DNA of 64,000 nucleotides from Camillea tinctor (lineage: Eukaryota > Ascomycota > Sordariomycetes > Xylariales > Xylariaceae). How positions within the stretch are numbered: position 1 is the stretch's first letter; every line of letters starts with the position of its first letter. Location: assembly GCA_022578605.1 (NCBI GenBank), contig MU394115.1, forward strand, positions 1 through 64,000, given 5' to 3'. The position numbers and the translations under genes are program-made. The notes under the pieces are model-generated. The model was not told the origin of the DNA. It did not search any database and was given only the letters and a program-made list of their open reading frames with translations. Below are positions 36,834 through 49,160 of the stretch, piece by piece.

Positions 36834-38338
36834 TTACAGACTCTTCGACTGAAGCTTCCTCAGCCGCGTGGCACCCTCATAAACACCCCTGTCCACAGCT
36901 GCTGCTACTGTAAGAGTACCGCCAATGACGGCGCAGAGACCTGTCAAGAAACCCGAAAACGTCTTTGCCCGCTCCTCACGGTTGATGACCTTCATCGGCG
37001 AAATATCCTACAAGGATATAAGTCAGTAGGGGGACAGGACTAAATGTAAGGTTAATTAGCACTTACATAAGAGAAAAAGACACCTGGGATACCACCTCTG
37101 GCGTGCATGCGTTCCTGATGACCCTCAGCCGCATCGTCGCCTCCTGCCAGGCTACGCTTGTGGCTCGTGACCGAGTACTGATGCGTTTCCATGCTACCGT
37201 CAAAAGCGTTACCCAAGCTTCCAAGCCAGACACTCTCATCTGCAGAGCGATCGTACCCGGTCGGTGCCGACCAGCTAAGAGGCAAGTATGCAGTAGGCAC
37301 AACCTTGACAAAGTACATGAAGTTGAAATTGGGGTCGTCGGTAGTTTGCTTGACCTGGTCGAGAGGGTTCAGATGGTGGTTGGTCCAGGGGCTATTCTTG
37401 GCTTGCTTCCGGGCGAGGTCCTCGGGGAGCTGGGGCCCAAAGCGAAGTTGGTGAATCTCGTGCTCGAAAGAGTGACGAACTGGGCTGTCCCAGTAATTTT
37501 TCAGATCGTGGACATGCATGTTCCCGTTACTGAAACTGCGGCCTGGGGCGAAGTGGAAATTCCCAATGACCTTGTTGACACGGATAGCACCCTCGATTCT
37601 GCATCCTTCGTGTCTTTGTTCGTCTAGCTTCTCAGCATAATGCTCGCGCAAGCACTGCTCCACTCCCTCACCCCTACCAAAAGCCCACGATGCTTGTGCA
37701 TACGCCTCTCGAACCTCGTCGCAGGTATTACAGCAGCCTGGCTTCTCAGCACTGGCGGGTGCCTGTGCGCCGTAACATGGACCGCAGTAGTCGGGATCGA
37801 GATGGTGAGCAGTTTCATCTTTGCTGTGTCTACGTAGGCAAGTTAGTCGCAAGTCCAGAAGGCTAATTTACAACTATGGGACCGACTTACAGAGACAAGT
37901 CCGTAGTATCAATGACACCACCTCCCTGGGAAGCGGGCTGAAGCCGGACCTTCTTCACACCATGGAGAACGCCATGCTGTTGCTCACCAGACACGTCCAT
38001 AACGTCCAGAGTCAATAGCTCACACGGTAGCTTGGGGAAAGTCACATTCATGTGTATTTCCATGCGCTCCCCTACACACCAGGCAATGGTAAGTAAAGCG
38101 ACAACACTAAGACGGGACTGTTAGGCTGGTGGACGTGGTACGCACCTCGACCTTTGTCGACGATAAGTTCGGGGTGGATCACTATCCTCCTATAGTCGGA
38201 CCATTCTCCCCAGGCTAGATAGAGAACAACGAGGAGAGAGACAATTGTGACGATTCCGCCCGAGGTAGTCCTGATTCGCGCATCCTCGACGGTCTTGGTA
38301 AAGGCATCCAGCCTCGTAAATCTCGATTTGGCTGGCAT
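36834..38338 (-). CDS. ERV46-like ER-Golgi cargo receptor (COPII vesicle protein)
   Basis: 436-aa protein that cycles between ER and Golgi, normally as a complex with Erv41. Four exons join exactly: 38338-38146, 38071-37891, 37829-37067 and 37007-36834. An N-terminal membrane segment lies at about 28-46 (GIVTIVSLLVVLYLAWG) and a second near the C-terminus (FLTGLCAVIGGTLTVAAAV), enclosing a large lumenal domain with MNVTFPKLPCELLTLDV, the Cys pairs YCGPCYGA and CCNTCDEVREAY, GNFHFAPG and GGIPGVFFSYDISPMKV. These are the conserved ERGIC/Erv46 signatures. The short cytosolic tail ends KLQSKSL. Length agrees with orthologues. Confidence 0.93.
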
Positions 38339-39273
38339 GGTGAAGATCTAGTAGATCCCGGCAAGTGTCGGTGTTGGCGTCGGCGTCGGCGTCGACTTCG
38401 CGACGTACCACCTTGCGCAACGGTACAAGAATCAGGGAAACAGGTAGGAAGGGAAGACGAAAAAAAAAAAAAAAAATAAACGGAGGCAAACGCTACTAGT
38501 AGGCAAGCCAGGCCTGGCCAATGCTTTTTAGTTAAGCAGAATGCAATAAGTGCAAGATCACCGTGGACGCCGCATTGGATTGATTGGAGACTCGAGGATA
38601 GAAGAAAAGGTGTGTAAAGTTTGTTGTGCTGAAGAGAAGAATTTAGTAGTAGGTTAGATGTTTGATGTTTCATTGAGAGGACTCGTCAGCCGAAAGGCCA
38701 CCTTCGCCTTTCGCGTGCGAATCAAGGGTCTCGTTCGTATCCCCCACCACCCTAAATGTACCTACCTATGGTAGACGGGAGACCTATCCTATCCCTGTTC
38801 GCTTGAAGAACCACCTATGGACCCACTTACAAACCTATGAACCACTCCCCTCCCTCCCTTTCCCCTGATGTTCCCCTTGCTTCCCTAGCCTACCTAGGTA
38901 GTAGCCTCCCGAGCCAGGAGCCAGATACCAGATTAGATCTACAATACGCAGCTACGTATGTACAGTACCTACCTACCTAGTAAGCAGCTAACTAGGTAGG
39001 TTACCTACATAGTAGGCATACATATTTTATAATATATCAGATAAACACGATGAATCAATGCATCTTCACCTACACAGATACAAAGCACATAGTAAATTAA
39101 CTAAAAACATATATATTACACGTTGAGTCAACTCAGTGATCAGTATGCAGCCTTTTTTGTTTTGATATTGACGATCGTAGTAGAAGTAAGGCCTTCAACA
39201 TTGGTAGAGTAAAAACTACCACTACAAAGAACGTGCGAGTGAGGGAAAGAGAGCCAACACCATACCCAAGTTG
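38339..39273. other. Intergenic, no gene seen
   Basis: Promoter of ERV46 and 3' flank of ADE1. Contains an A-run (38461-38476) and a dense cluster of CCTAGG/TACCTA words (38890-39010). Confidence 0.5.
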
Positions 39274-40490
39274 TTACTTTTCTAGCGAAGCCAGAGACGC
39301 TGCTAAGGTACTCCCGGTTAATCGCTATATAACCTGTCAGTAGGTACGTCTAAAGATATGGCGTCTCATGTAAGTTTGCCTACCTCAAAGACCTCCTCAT
39401 ATTTGTGCTTTGTTTGCGCCACTACGTTCTCGGGTATCTCGACATCCTCCTTTCCATTCAAGTTGTTGGAAGTCAGCCAATCCCGGAGATACTGCTTATC
39501 AAAGCTCAATTGCTCCTGGCCTACTGTGTACGCCTTGGCATCCCAAAATCTGGACGAGTCGGGAGTAAGGACTTCATCAGCTAGGACGACCTCACCAGTG
39601 GCTTCGTCGAGAGCGAACTCAAACTTGGCTATGAACACATGTTAGTAGATGTACATGCGTGCATATATATATATATATATCAGGGTTATACGGAAGAAAC
39701 GCACTGTCTGCAATGATAATGCCTTTAGCCAAGGCATATTCTGCTGCAATCTTGTAGATAGAGAGGGCTAGCCCTTCGATTTTATCGGCATATTCCTGGC
39801 CAATTATTTCCCGGGCTTGCGCTGGCGTGATGTTAATGTCCTTTTCTCCTACGGGAGCCTTGGTTGAAGGTGTGTATATCGGACCACCGGGAAAGGCAGC
39901 GCAGCACTCGAGCCCCGCCGGCTGCGGGATGCCGTTCACAGTTCCGGTCTTGGTATACTCTTTCCAGGCACTTCCAGTAATATACCCACGGACGATGATT
40001 TCGACAGGGAATATGCGTAGCCTCTTAACCTGCATACAGCGTCCATGCACCAAGGCCCGCTCAGAAGGGGTTAGGGAGTCAGGAGGGGTCAATGTGAGGA
40101 GATGGTGTTTAAGGTGGGGTATTTTGGTGGAGAGCACAGAGAACCAATGGTTAGAGATTTGCGTAAGGATTTTGCCCTTGTCGGGAATCCCATTGCGAAG
40201 TATGACCTGTAAGAGGAGTTTTCAAGTACCAGAGTCAGTCATTGGCTGACAGCCAGAAAAAAAAAAGAAAAAAAAAAAAAAGACGCGATGGCTCGAGAAA
40301 CTTTTGCCGTTGGAAATTTACTGAAAGGAACTATTCATAAACTCTCCAATTGACCTACATCATATGCTGAGATACGGTCGGTAGTGAGAAAAAAGAGCGT
40401 AGACTTGTCAATTTCGTATAAGCTTCGAACTTTACCCTCGGCAATCAAGGGTAAAGAAGTCAGCTTAACGGATGTCACAGCTGAAGCCAT
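39274..40490 (-). CDS. SAICAR synthase (phosphoribosylaminoimidazole-succinocarboxamide synthase)
   Basis: Purine biosynthesis enzyme joining CAIR and aspartate with ATP; cytosolic. Predicted 309 aa from four exons, 40490-40359, 40206-39705, 39628-39384 and 39324-39274. Motifs: LPLIAEGKVRSLYEI, TDRISAYDVILRNGIPDKGKILTQ, VEIIVRGYITGSAWKEY, and [31 protein letters not shown]. The last exon is only 51 nt and replaces an apparent early stop (intron gtaggc...tatag), giving the expected FERLTG ending. The ATG at 40496 would add two residues. Introns carry clear branch sites (tactaac in intron 2). Length matches ADE1 orthologues. Confidence 0.93.
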
Positions 40491-41303
40491 GTTCATGATC
40501 CCAGGTAGGGCAGGTAGGTATAGAATGACTTATTGTGATGGGAGTCAGTTATATATCTAATATGCAAAAGTGAGAAAGGAAAAGAGTTGTCCAATAATCG
40601 TGATGCGACAGCTTACCCAGTACTTTTCTTTGTGCTTTTCAAATTGCTGCTACGTTGCCCTAGGTTGTCTAAACAAATGTAAATATGGCTTGCAGAACGA
40701 ATAAGTTGCGTGATATAAGAAAAGATGTTTGATTTTAAGGTCCTTATCTACTAGAAACCTACGAGATTTCAATGATAGGTACATGTAACCTGGTTACTAC
40801 TACCTACCTAGGTTCTGTGACTATATGTGCACAGACCACGTTATACTCCTTCATGAGTACTCCATACCTAGGTTAGGTTAGGTTAGTTTTAAAGGTCATC
40901 TTATTTACAACCATTCTACCCTTCAACATCGAAATGAAATATTGACATACCTAAGACGGGAGAATACCTAGGTAGGTATTAGTCAGATAGTAATATATAC
41001 ATACCTAAATAGTCTAAGCCGCTGGCGCTACACGTGCAAACTGATGTCTTTCACATAAGCCCTTGTCCCTCTCAAAATTTCAGCCAACTCACTTCAGTTA
41101 TTCATGACTCATTACTCACTGGTTTGGTCTGAGATATCTTACCCTTCTGTATAAGTAGCTTAGGTTAACCAGATAGGTATTCGTTATTCATGACATCCAT
41201 AAGGTTACATACCTACCTTTAGTCTAGGTATATCAGAATCTATTCGTCAGAGAAATCTCGACATTTATATCCATCCACTTTCATCATACCTCTTCCCCTG
41301 AAA
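40491..41303. promoter_or_regulatory. Divergent promoter region, ADE1 / GNAT gene
   Basis: An 813-nt spacer between two divergent starts. It is crowded with CCTAGG/TAGGTA words (40807, 40867, 40967) and ggtta repeats (about 40872-40886). No extra gene seen. Confidence 0.5.
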
Positions 41304-42449
41304 ATGGACACCCTCCCCCCACCCATCCTCGTCACCCCAAACTGCTCAATCCGCCCCTTCTATTCCTCCGATGCCCCCGCCCTGTCCTCTCTAGCCAACG
41401 ATCCCCTCCTCCCGCGCACGCTACGCTCTCGCTTCCCCCATCCCTACACCCTCGACGTCGCCCAATCTTGGATCGCCTCCTCTCACTCTTCCTCTCCCCC
41501 TTCCCTCCGCCTCGCCATATGTGCCTTTCCCTCTGGTGACCTCGCAGGTGCCATCGGCCTTGAACCCGCCGCGCACGGAGACGAGGTATAGTGAGTAATT
41601 TCTGGAGTTGTTTATTCCCCCCTTTGGCCTGTCTCGGCCCGGCCTGGGAGTCAAAATTTCCTATCATAGTTAAGCGCATGAGTTCATGGGAGTTTTGACT
41701 CCCGAGACAACGACCTCAAGAGTAAAAAACCACCCAATATGGCAATTACTGACTCCCATTATTACAGCGCGCATACGCGAGAACGTGAGTGATCCTGAGG
41801 GGGTCGTTTATCCCCCTTTTCTTTGGTCTGTCTCGGGGTGAAAATCGCCTATTAGAGCTAGGCCTATGTGTTTTTACTCCCGGCACACACTGGAAAAAGT
41901 AAAAAGTTGCCCAATATGCCAACTACTGACTACCAATGATGACAGTCGGATACTGGGTCGGATCCGCGTACCGGGGGCTCGGAATCGGCGGGTCTGCGGC
42001 GAGGGCGCTCTCACGGTGGGCGTTTAGCGCCGAGGCGGAGAAGAAACTCGGCGCTAGGCTATTGCGGGTCGAGGCGTGGGTGTTCGGGGGCAATACAGCG
42101 AGCGAGGGGGTGCTGCGGAAAGCAGGATTCGTGTGGGAAGGGGCGCGGAGGGCAGCGGTGGGTAAGTAACTTTGGGAATTTTTTATTCCCACTTTTGACC
42201 TATCATGACTATGCATGAATTTTGACTCCCCAGAAACGGCCTAAATAGTTAGAAAAGGACCTGAAGGTACAACTACTGATTCTCGATATTATAGTGAAGG
42301 ACGGGGTGGTGCTGGACGAGGTCTTGTACGGATTAACGAGGAGCGATGTGGAGGCAGAGGGGACAGAGGTAAAGGAGGAGAAAATGGAGAAGATACTAAC
42401 TACTAAGTCAGTTAGTTGTCTGAATGATACCCAACAGTCACAAGTCTAG
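41304..42449 (+). CDS. GNAT-family N-acetyltransferase with three introner-like introns
   Basis: 224-aa acetyl-CoA-dependent acetyltransferase of the RimJ/RimL-like type. Exons: 41304-41590, 41768-41784 (17 nt), 41946-42161 and 42295-42449; all phases fit. The protein starts MDTLPPPILVTPNCSIRPF (typical small-protein acetyltransferase beta-1), reaches AHTRELGYWVGSAYRGLGIGG, where R-G-L-G-I-G is the acetyl-CoA pyrophosphate-binding motif A, then VEAWVFGGNTASEGVLRKAGF (motif B) and ends in a short Glu/Lys-rich tail. Exon 2 supplies only A-H-T-R-E plus split codons, yet it is needed for the strand before motif A. All three introns belong to one repeated family (separate entries). Substrate unknown; members acetylate proteins, ribosomal subunits or small amines. 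Confidence 0.88.
41591..41767 (+). mobile_element. Introner-like element, copy B (GNAT intron 1)
   Basis: 177-nt GT-AG intron and the closest relative of copy A at 14721. It keeps the strongest hairpin: gggagtcaaaa (41646-41656) pairs perfectly with ttttgactccc (41693-41703), and gtctc (41631-41635) with gagac (41704-41708) extends the stem across a one-sided bulge. The 3' end reads ggcaattactgactccc, then attattacag. Confidence 0.88.
41785..41945 (+). mobile_element. Introner-like element, copy C (GNAT intron 2)
   Basis: 161-nt GT-AG intron, 17 nt downstream of copy B. It shares gtgagt, the C-rich tract, ggtctgtctcgg, an actccc arm and the end caactactgacta...gacag. It is more diverged and its hairpin is imperfect, suggesting an older insertion. 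Confidence 0.8.
42162..42294 (+). mobile_element. Introner-like element, copy D (GNAT intron 3)
   Basis: 133-nt GT-AG intron. It starts gtaagtaac, keeps tttattccc, ttttgacct, gaattttgactccc and caactactgattct...tattatag, but has lost about 40 nt, including the left hairpin arm. It is the most decayed member. Confidence 0.75.
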
Positions 42450-42699
42450 AGTTAACTGTGACAAGTGTGTACTTTTAATATCGAGTTTATTATTCTATAC
42501 ACCATCCCTACGAAGTGTTTTGCTTCACATTACCCAAACCCCCTATTACTAAGCTACTAAACGGAAGCCATTCTATATAGTTAATTCCATATATGTACCA
42601 GCTTAATGTTATCATTCCCACTTTGATAACTATGAAAGTTACAATTTCACCTGAACCTTACCATTTAAAACATTAGAGAAGTAATCTTGTTTCTTTCTT

Positions 42700-44874
42700 T
42701 CACGTAGCTCTTCTGCCAAATTTCTTCGTCCAGCGCGCGTCATGAGCCGGTAGTTCAACTGCCCTCCGCTCAATATCGCTCCTCTTCTTTGTCTTTCCCG
42801 TAACAGCATTCGCTGCTGTCGTGTTCCCGCATTGGGGGCGCTGTAGCTGATTCCCGAACGTGTCGACGGCCCAGATTAACACACCGTTAGTCCAGCCAAA
42901 GCCCTCAACGACCTCGTACTCGCCCCCACTACCGGCGGCATTGACCGAATCATCCGCGTACTTCTCGAACATGATTCCGGTAGTGCTGGTATCATCTGTT
43001 GAACCACCTGTCGCCTTCCATGTGCAGAACGTGGTATCGAGATATCTCTGTGCCAAGCGGAGAGCCAGCGCTTGTGTCTCAATGAAAGATGGGTCCTCCT
43101 GTCCAAAAGTGGGAGGGGTATTGAGGAGACCTTTCATTAACACGTACATCAATGGTGGCCAAACGTTTGGCTGATCCCACTGCTGGCCGGTTTCATAATT
43201 CGACGCTGCGATGGCTCCAGCTTTCTCGGAAAGAAGACTCGCAACACGCTGGAATGTGATATTCACCGCTAAGGGGTTGTTTTTCAACTGTGGAGGCGCG
43301 GCGCCTGTCCAGAATGGGTAGAATTGGGCAGGGTGGAAATATAGCTGAGGACCTCTTGATCTATCTGCAGCGTTAGGGTCGCGTGGAATATAGAGATTCT
43401 GCACTTGAGAGGTAAGATTATAGTCGAAATATCCACTATGCTCCTCGTTCCACATTAGCTCGTACATGGCAATAGACCGGTTTCGTGCCATTTCCTCGAA
43501 ATCTGCCGCAGCATCGTCATGACCACAAAGTTTGAGATAGTTTGCGATTGTTATTTCATTCGCATATAGGATTGAGTTGAGGTCCACACCAATCACATTA
43601 ACCGTGTTCAGGGAACGCAAGGGGAAATAGACATCGTTTGCTGCATCAGAAGGGTTTGCGATCCAGCGTGAGCTATAATCCCATCCCGACTCAGCCCCCG
43701 AAGCAAGATTAGCATAGAGCGTAGCTTTTTCGGAGTCATCCAAAGGTTTCGACTCCGGGTATATTATCCCCGAGGTTGCGTAGTAGGATCTGTTGTTGGC
43801 GGTGATATAATCCTCACGATAGGATTCCGGCCGTGGCTCCGTGTTGCTGACACCGTAGCTATTTGCACAACACCTGTAAGTCTATGCTCTGGTACAGATC
43901 AACGTGTTCGTCCTACTTACTGTGCTAGGGAGTAGGTCTTGTCCCCTGAAGTTATCTCGATTGTCCGGTTCTTGATCCAGAAGGCATGCTCTCTGATAAG
44001 CAAGGGGATTGCGCGCTCTAAAATGTCAGTGTCGTTTGTGTAGTCGACGTAGATTTTCACCATCTGCGTCAAGAGCGGTGGCTGGGAACGGTTCAAGTAG
44101 TATAGTCGAGCACCGTTGGGTACAAAGCCGAACTGCTCAACGAAATCCAAGAAGTTCTCAATGATATTTCTATAAAGGAGTCAGCGTATAAAATACTGCG
44201 ATGATATGCGCTTTTGACTAACCTAGAAATCTCAGTGAAGCTGCCACCGGTTCGCAGGAGGCCTTCTAGGATCCAGAAAGAGTCCCAATAATAAGGCTCT
44301 CTAAACCGTCCTCCAGCAACTACAAATGTCCGATTGACAGGTATAAAACTGTCAACACAGCCGGTACAATTAGTCGCACCAACGTAACTCCGAGTGAGAT
44401 CGGGCCAAATGTTAATAACCTTTTGCACGAATTGCTTGATGACAGTATCGTTGATCTTGTCTAGGAAGACCGGATTAGTTTGTAGCTGATCGGTTGGAAC
44501 TGCTTCTAGTTCAGAACCAGCTTCGCCAAAATAAGTTGAGAGAAAGTTATTGAGTTCAGTGTTATTACTGAGTGGTTTAGCCAGTCTGTCGAAGGCGGCA
44601 ATGACCTCGTCTAAAGGGGCCTTGGTCGGTCTAACATGGTATAAGTAAATGTGGTTATCACTATTTTCGTCGTCCAAAGTATATGCACTTACAAGTCTAC
44701 GAAGGTCTTGGAGTCAGAAAAGGGCTGGGCCAACTCGATCTGCCGCAAGATCTCGCCTTGACAATACAGCGGCGAATCGCAAGGCACGAAGGTCGAGCCA
44801 TTCTGATAGAGTGCTCCAACAGGCGAGACCAAGGCCAGTGCTAAGGCCGCTACAACTCCCGGGACAAGTGCCAT
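42700..44874 (-). CDS. Secreted acid trehalase, GH37
   Basis: 665-aa extracellular or cell-wall enzyme that splits trehalose into two glucoses by inversion. Exons 44874-44693, 44630-44223, 44169-43921 and 43858-42700 join in frame. The signal peptide is MALVPGVVAALALALVSPVGA (about 1-21). Both GH37 signatures are present: GGRFREPYYWDSFW (signature 1) and QWDQPNVWPP (signature 2), as well as a Gly-rich EYEVVEGFGWTNGV near the C-terminus, with many N-glycosylation sites. The last about 40 residues are basic (GKTKKRSDIERR). It lacks the cAMP-regulated N-terminal domain of neutral trehalases. Convergent with the GNAT gene, 250 nt between stops. Confidence 0.93.
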
Positions 44875-45554
44875 GTTACTCTTGTAACCCCCGAGATGTG
44901 ACGTTTATGTTGCTCTCCGCCTTTGGATATGATGTATATGAAGAGCACTTTGATCGCGGTGCTTTGACCCCTGTGGGAATTATCGTGGAACAGCACAGGG
45001 GACCATGGATATTTCACTCGAGGTTGAGGAAGACGGACAATATGTATTAGATAGAAACAAGACAGGTAGGTTCCTGGGTCAGTCACCGACTACATGGGTT
45101 GAGGAGAGGAGGCATGTAGGTAGTTCTAGACCTCCTCGACATGACTTATAAGTAGCAGGGGGCTAGCTGGTGCTGAAATACTAACTGGGTAAGATAGAAC
45201 AATAAATACAACTACAGCGGGGGGCCAGCCAAAGTACCTAAATAGACGGGCAAAGCAGATGTCGCTGGACCTATCAGCGTCACCCAAGTCTTTCAACCCC
45301 CTTGTCCACATCACTTGATGATGCACATGGCCAAAGCGGCAAATCGAACGCTTTGCCTTGCTGGAGGTTCCGATATCCATACCATATACAGCTTATACCT
45401 ACCTCCCTATCGAACACGTGGGTATATCTGCACGTATATACACTACGAAACATTTATATTTGCATAGAAACCGGAACATGTGTATAGGGAGTACACATGA
45501 CAGGTATTCTACCACGCATCTACCACCCACCCACCACCCACCAACGAGGGTTAG

Positions 45555-45586
<32 letters not shown>

Positions 45587-47332
45587 CTTGCATATACTTT
45601 TCACGACGAAGTGACCAGAAAAGTACCCGGCAGCCCGGGCAGCTAGAAACTCTCTCTGGCCGTTGTAACCCGTTGCAGCCGTCAGGCTTTCCCCCGCATC
45701 GATCCCACCCTACCACCCAGGCCACCTCCCCCCTCCTCTATCGGCGAAATTAAAGAGACTAAAAGCCCACTAAATCTCGGGTTGTTTAGCGAATCACCTA
45801 CCATTTCCGGCGCCATTTTGGGGGAGAGGGGCACTAACAAGATTCCACGCCTTTCTTTCTTCCTTGTTACCTACCTAGGTACCTAGGTGTAGGGATCTAG
45901 AGCGTGACGTCAACAAGCGAAGCGAACGACACCTTATATATGTAGGTACTGTATTAGGTATTTATTTATTTCCCCAAGCCCGTTACGCACCTCCTCCTCC
46001 ACAAGTACACGCAGAGACAATTTCCGAGCTCACCGAGGGGATACAAGATGCAATCAGTTGACCACAACCAGCCCAGCCTGCCCAGATGCCATCTCATGTG
46101 CCCCATCCATACAGCGAAATAATAATTATTATGTAACACTGGACATCGGGCTCTATAGGTATCATCCCATACATGTATACACGGCAAGTAGGTAACAAAC
46201 GTGCACATGCGAAGTAGGTATATAGAGTATGGAATACTAGAAGCCAGCCGTCTATGCTTGTCATACATAGGTAGATTAGTATCAAAGGTAACCAGTCTAC
46301 GGAGTAGATCTTCCTATCTCAACTTCTGACACTACTCGAGATAGTGGGTAATCCCTTTACATCTGGGCTATAGATTCAGGTGAATTGAATGGGTATTTAT
46401 TTATTTTAAAAAAAAATTACGGATCGCTCGGAGATATCTAGCGAGTTTTGGTAAGAGAGTGGCATGACCTTTGAGACGAGCAGCTAGATTCTTGTTCAGG
46501 TTCTCTGTGTACGCACATAAGGGAGTAACCTTTGTGTGTCTTATAGCTGACATACGTTCTTCCAGGTGTCATTAGGAAAATTATCAAACAGCGTAGGTAG
46601 ACAATCGACAGACCAACGGACGACCTACGATGGGTCAGATTATCATGTTCAAAAAATGTATACATCAAGTACTTACCTTTTGTCACAAGCGAGGCAGTGA
46701 ATATATGCATAGGTTGTCTACTTAGATACTGATTGTTGGGTCATTTAGGCTTTTGGTTCGGTTGAGATTCCTACTGGCTATTAGTCTGTTTACCTGTTCT
46801 ATGTAGAGGCTCTTAATAAGAGACTCTATTGAACCCCTGGAATACGCTTTCCCCATGAGTATAGGACAAGAATGACCAAGGGAAAGAAAGGCTGGGCAAA
46901 ATATATGCATCTAAATCATCTCTACGATGTTGTTGAGGGTCTGTCTCGCATCAAGATGAGAGAAACAACATCGAACGAAAGAAAGTAGAGTTAAATAATT
47001 TATTATGTGCTCTTTGCGAGAGTGGAAGAGTTGTGAATTAGCGTAAGTTTCAACAATTCATTCATCAGGGCTATATCAAAACGATTTCTGTGCGGGCGAG
47101 AGAGAGAGAGAGAGAGGAGAAAAAAAAAAGCCTGTATATACGCCGCATATTTCATGTTCTAGGAGGCACCCAGAGGGATGATTGCTAAATGTTTATATTT
47201 CTTAAGTAGCGAGGCGTAGGTATTGTAGGCAACAGTGTGGCTCTCTTTCACCATATACGTGCTAATGTTTCGTGTTATCATGGTATAGCTCATGGATCTG
47301 AGACGCGAGTATTTCTGCTCATCCCTGATACC
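44875..47332. other. Long gene-free spacer
   Basis: About 2.5 kb without a supported gene. It holds the trehalase promoter, a (GT)n tract at about 45555-45580, two tandem acctaggt octamers (45873-45888), an A-run near 46410 and a (GA)n tract at about 47097-47117. ORFs in it are short and lack protein-like composition. Confidence 0.5.
45555..45580. repeat. (GT)n microsatellite
   Basis: About 13 GT units in the spacer upstream of the trehalase gene. Confidence 0.9.
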
Positions 47333-48235
47333 TTATGAGTCGACCTCCATCTGTTCTCCCTCCCCCGACTCAAGCTCGTGAACGCTCACATATTTTCCGA
47401 TCTCATCCTTGGTGATCACCTTCTCGTTCAATACTGCCGTAGTTCCTCGCTTGAACTTGTAGTTCTTCAACTTCTGACTGCGCTCGTTGGGCTTCACAAA
47501 GCCACGGTGTAGAGTGGTTTTCTCAGCAGTGATGACTGCCAGGTCTACATTGGAACCGGACCCCAGATCGTTGAAGATACCAGCCTGGATAGCCTGGGAA
47601 CAGAGTTCCATTGCATCCTCCTTAGTGCAGGAAGGCTTCCATTGCGACTCGAACACGGACATGGCAGCAAGCGACCCAGATCCCATGGTGACGTAGGGAA
47701 GCTTGTCGGTGCTACCGTGGGCATGGACGGTGAAAAGATGCGTGCCGGTAGGGTCGACACCGGCTACGACTAGATAGGCCCCGATGTGGCCTTGGTAGCG
47801 GAATAGATGCTGCTTTAAGAGGGTCATGCAGGTAACAACGCGGGGCTTTCGACCGGTGGAGAGGGAGTGTAGCTCGAGCTGTGAGGAAATAAGGGCCGTG
47901 GTAAACTCGGTATCGGCAGCCGTTCCAGCCCCAGCACACCAGATCTGGGGAGAGATGTAATGCAACTTCTCACAGTTCTTGTCGGCAACAATGGGTCCGC
48001 TCGTGGCTCTCGTATCGGCGGCGATCTATCGTCACACAGCTGTCAGCCGAGCTATATTTCCATATTGACCCCTACGGCATCGTAGATATGGGAAGCTGAG
48101 GTGGCTCACCACAACACCTCCATCGTATATGCACCCCACGATGGTTGTTCCCGTGCTAGTGGCCTTGGGCAAGGGCACGCCTCGTGCATGCAGAGCCGCA
48201 TTGCGGTTGTAGTTAGAGAAGTCGAAGCCAGGCAT
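47333..48235 (-). CDS. Proteasome subunit beta type-7 / beta2 (trypsin-like)
   Basis: 272-aa 20S proteasome catalytic subunit. Exons 48235-48110 and 48025-47333 join in frame. The propeptide is cleaved at STG|TTIVG, exposing the catalytic Thr at residue 30 in TTIVGC; Asp (AADTRAT) and Lys (KNCEKLHYI) of the active site follow. The segments [31 protein letters not shown] and GSNVDLAVI are diagnostic. The beta2-specific C-terminal extension that wraps around beta3 is present ([11 protein letters not shown]...). It acts in cytosolic and nuclear protein degradation. No oddities; length matches Pup1. Confidence 0.95.
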
Positions 48236-49160
48236 GCTGGCGGGGTGTTCCGTAGAGACAGAGTCGCAATCGAGTTCGGGGTCGAGTTACGGTTTGTGGC
48301 GGGATTGTGGTGGGAAGGGGAGGGGTTTGTAGAAGGGCAAGTAGAGTGAGGCAATGATGGTGGTGATTATTGTAGATGTTCGTCTCTAGCAAGCCGTGTT
48401 AGTATTAGTAGGTAAGGTAAGGTTAGATAGGTACTAGATTAGGCTGGGTAGAGAGCTGACGACTAGGAGCTAGCTGCCTTGTAGTAGTTGTAGTAACCTT
48501 AAGTTAGCAGACAGAGACCAACTTGAGGCGTTAGGCAGGTGGGTACTTAGGCGCATGTATCTATACTTAAGTAGCCGGCTTATCGTCTTAGTGATTATCA
48601 GCGTTTTTCATGTACTTATGCTAGCCAACGACTTCTTTTGCTGTATCGTCTGCTATGGCCTCTCATTGGCGGGGGACCTTGCGACGAAGTACCTAATCCA
48701 AGCTGCAGGGGTACGCCAACATGGATCTACATTTTTACAAGCTTATTCCTTTGGTCTATTCTTCCTTCTCGTGGAATCTATCTATCTAGGTATCTACCTA
48801 AAAAAAAAAGTCCAAGCTTGACGTGAACTACTCTTTCACCTGCTAACATTAACTCTTTTTTCCCCTTCCCCATCACCGAAACCGTTTTGTTTTGTTTTCC
48901 CTTTTTCGTGTGTCATTTCTGAGAAATGCACTTCTGCTCTGCACCGATACCTCGAGCAGGGCAGTAGGGGATAAACAAAAGAAAAAAAAACATTGGTTAC
49001 CTACCTAGCCTACACAGTTAATCTTCCTTCTGCTGCCAACTGAACCTCGACCCGAAATCTACACGCTCGACGTCTTCGATATCCGATCCCATTCTCCAAT
49101 GCGATAATCCGTGCATCAACTTTTGACCGTGGTCTACCTATTCTCTCGTCCGTGAGCGTA
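48236..49160. promoter_or_regulatory. Divergent promoter region, PUP1 / NUP159
   Basis: A 925-nt spacer between two divergent core genes. It contains TAGGTA-type words and a C/T-rich tract (48840-48910). The 88-codon ORF at 48555-48821 is hydrophobic but unsupported. Confidence 0.5.

Noticed and set aside
39366..39384. ADE1 stop at 39366 in the extended exon 3
   Set aside because: The donor gtaggc just before it and the acceptor tatag at 39325 add a 17-codon exon with the expected FERLTG end.
48555..48821. Hydrophobic 88-codon ORF that could be a small membrane protein
   Set aside because: No conserved motif, and it overlaps TAGGTA spacer words inside a divergent promoter region.
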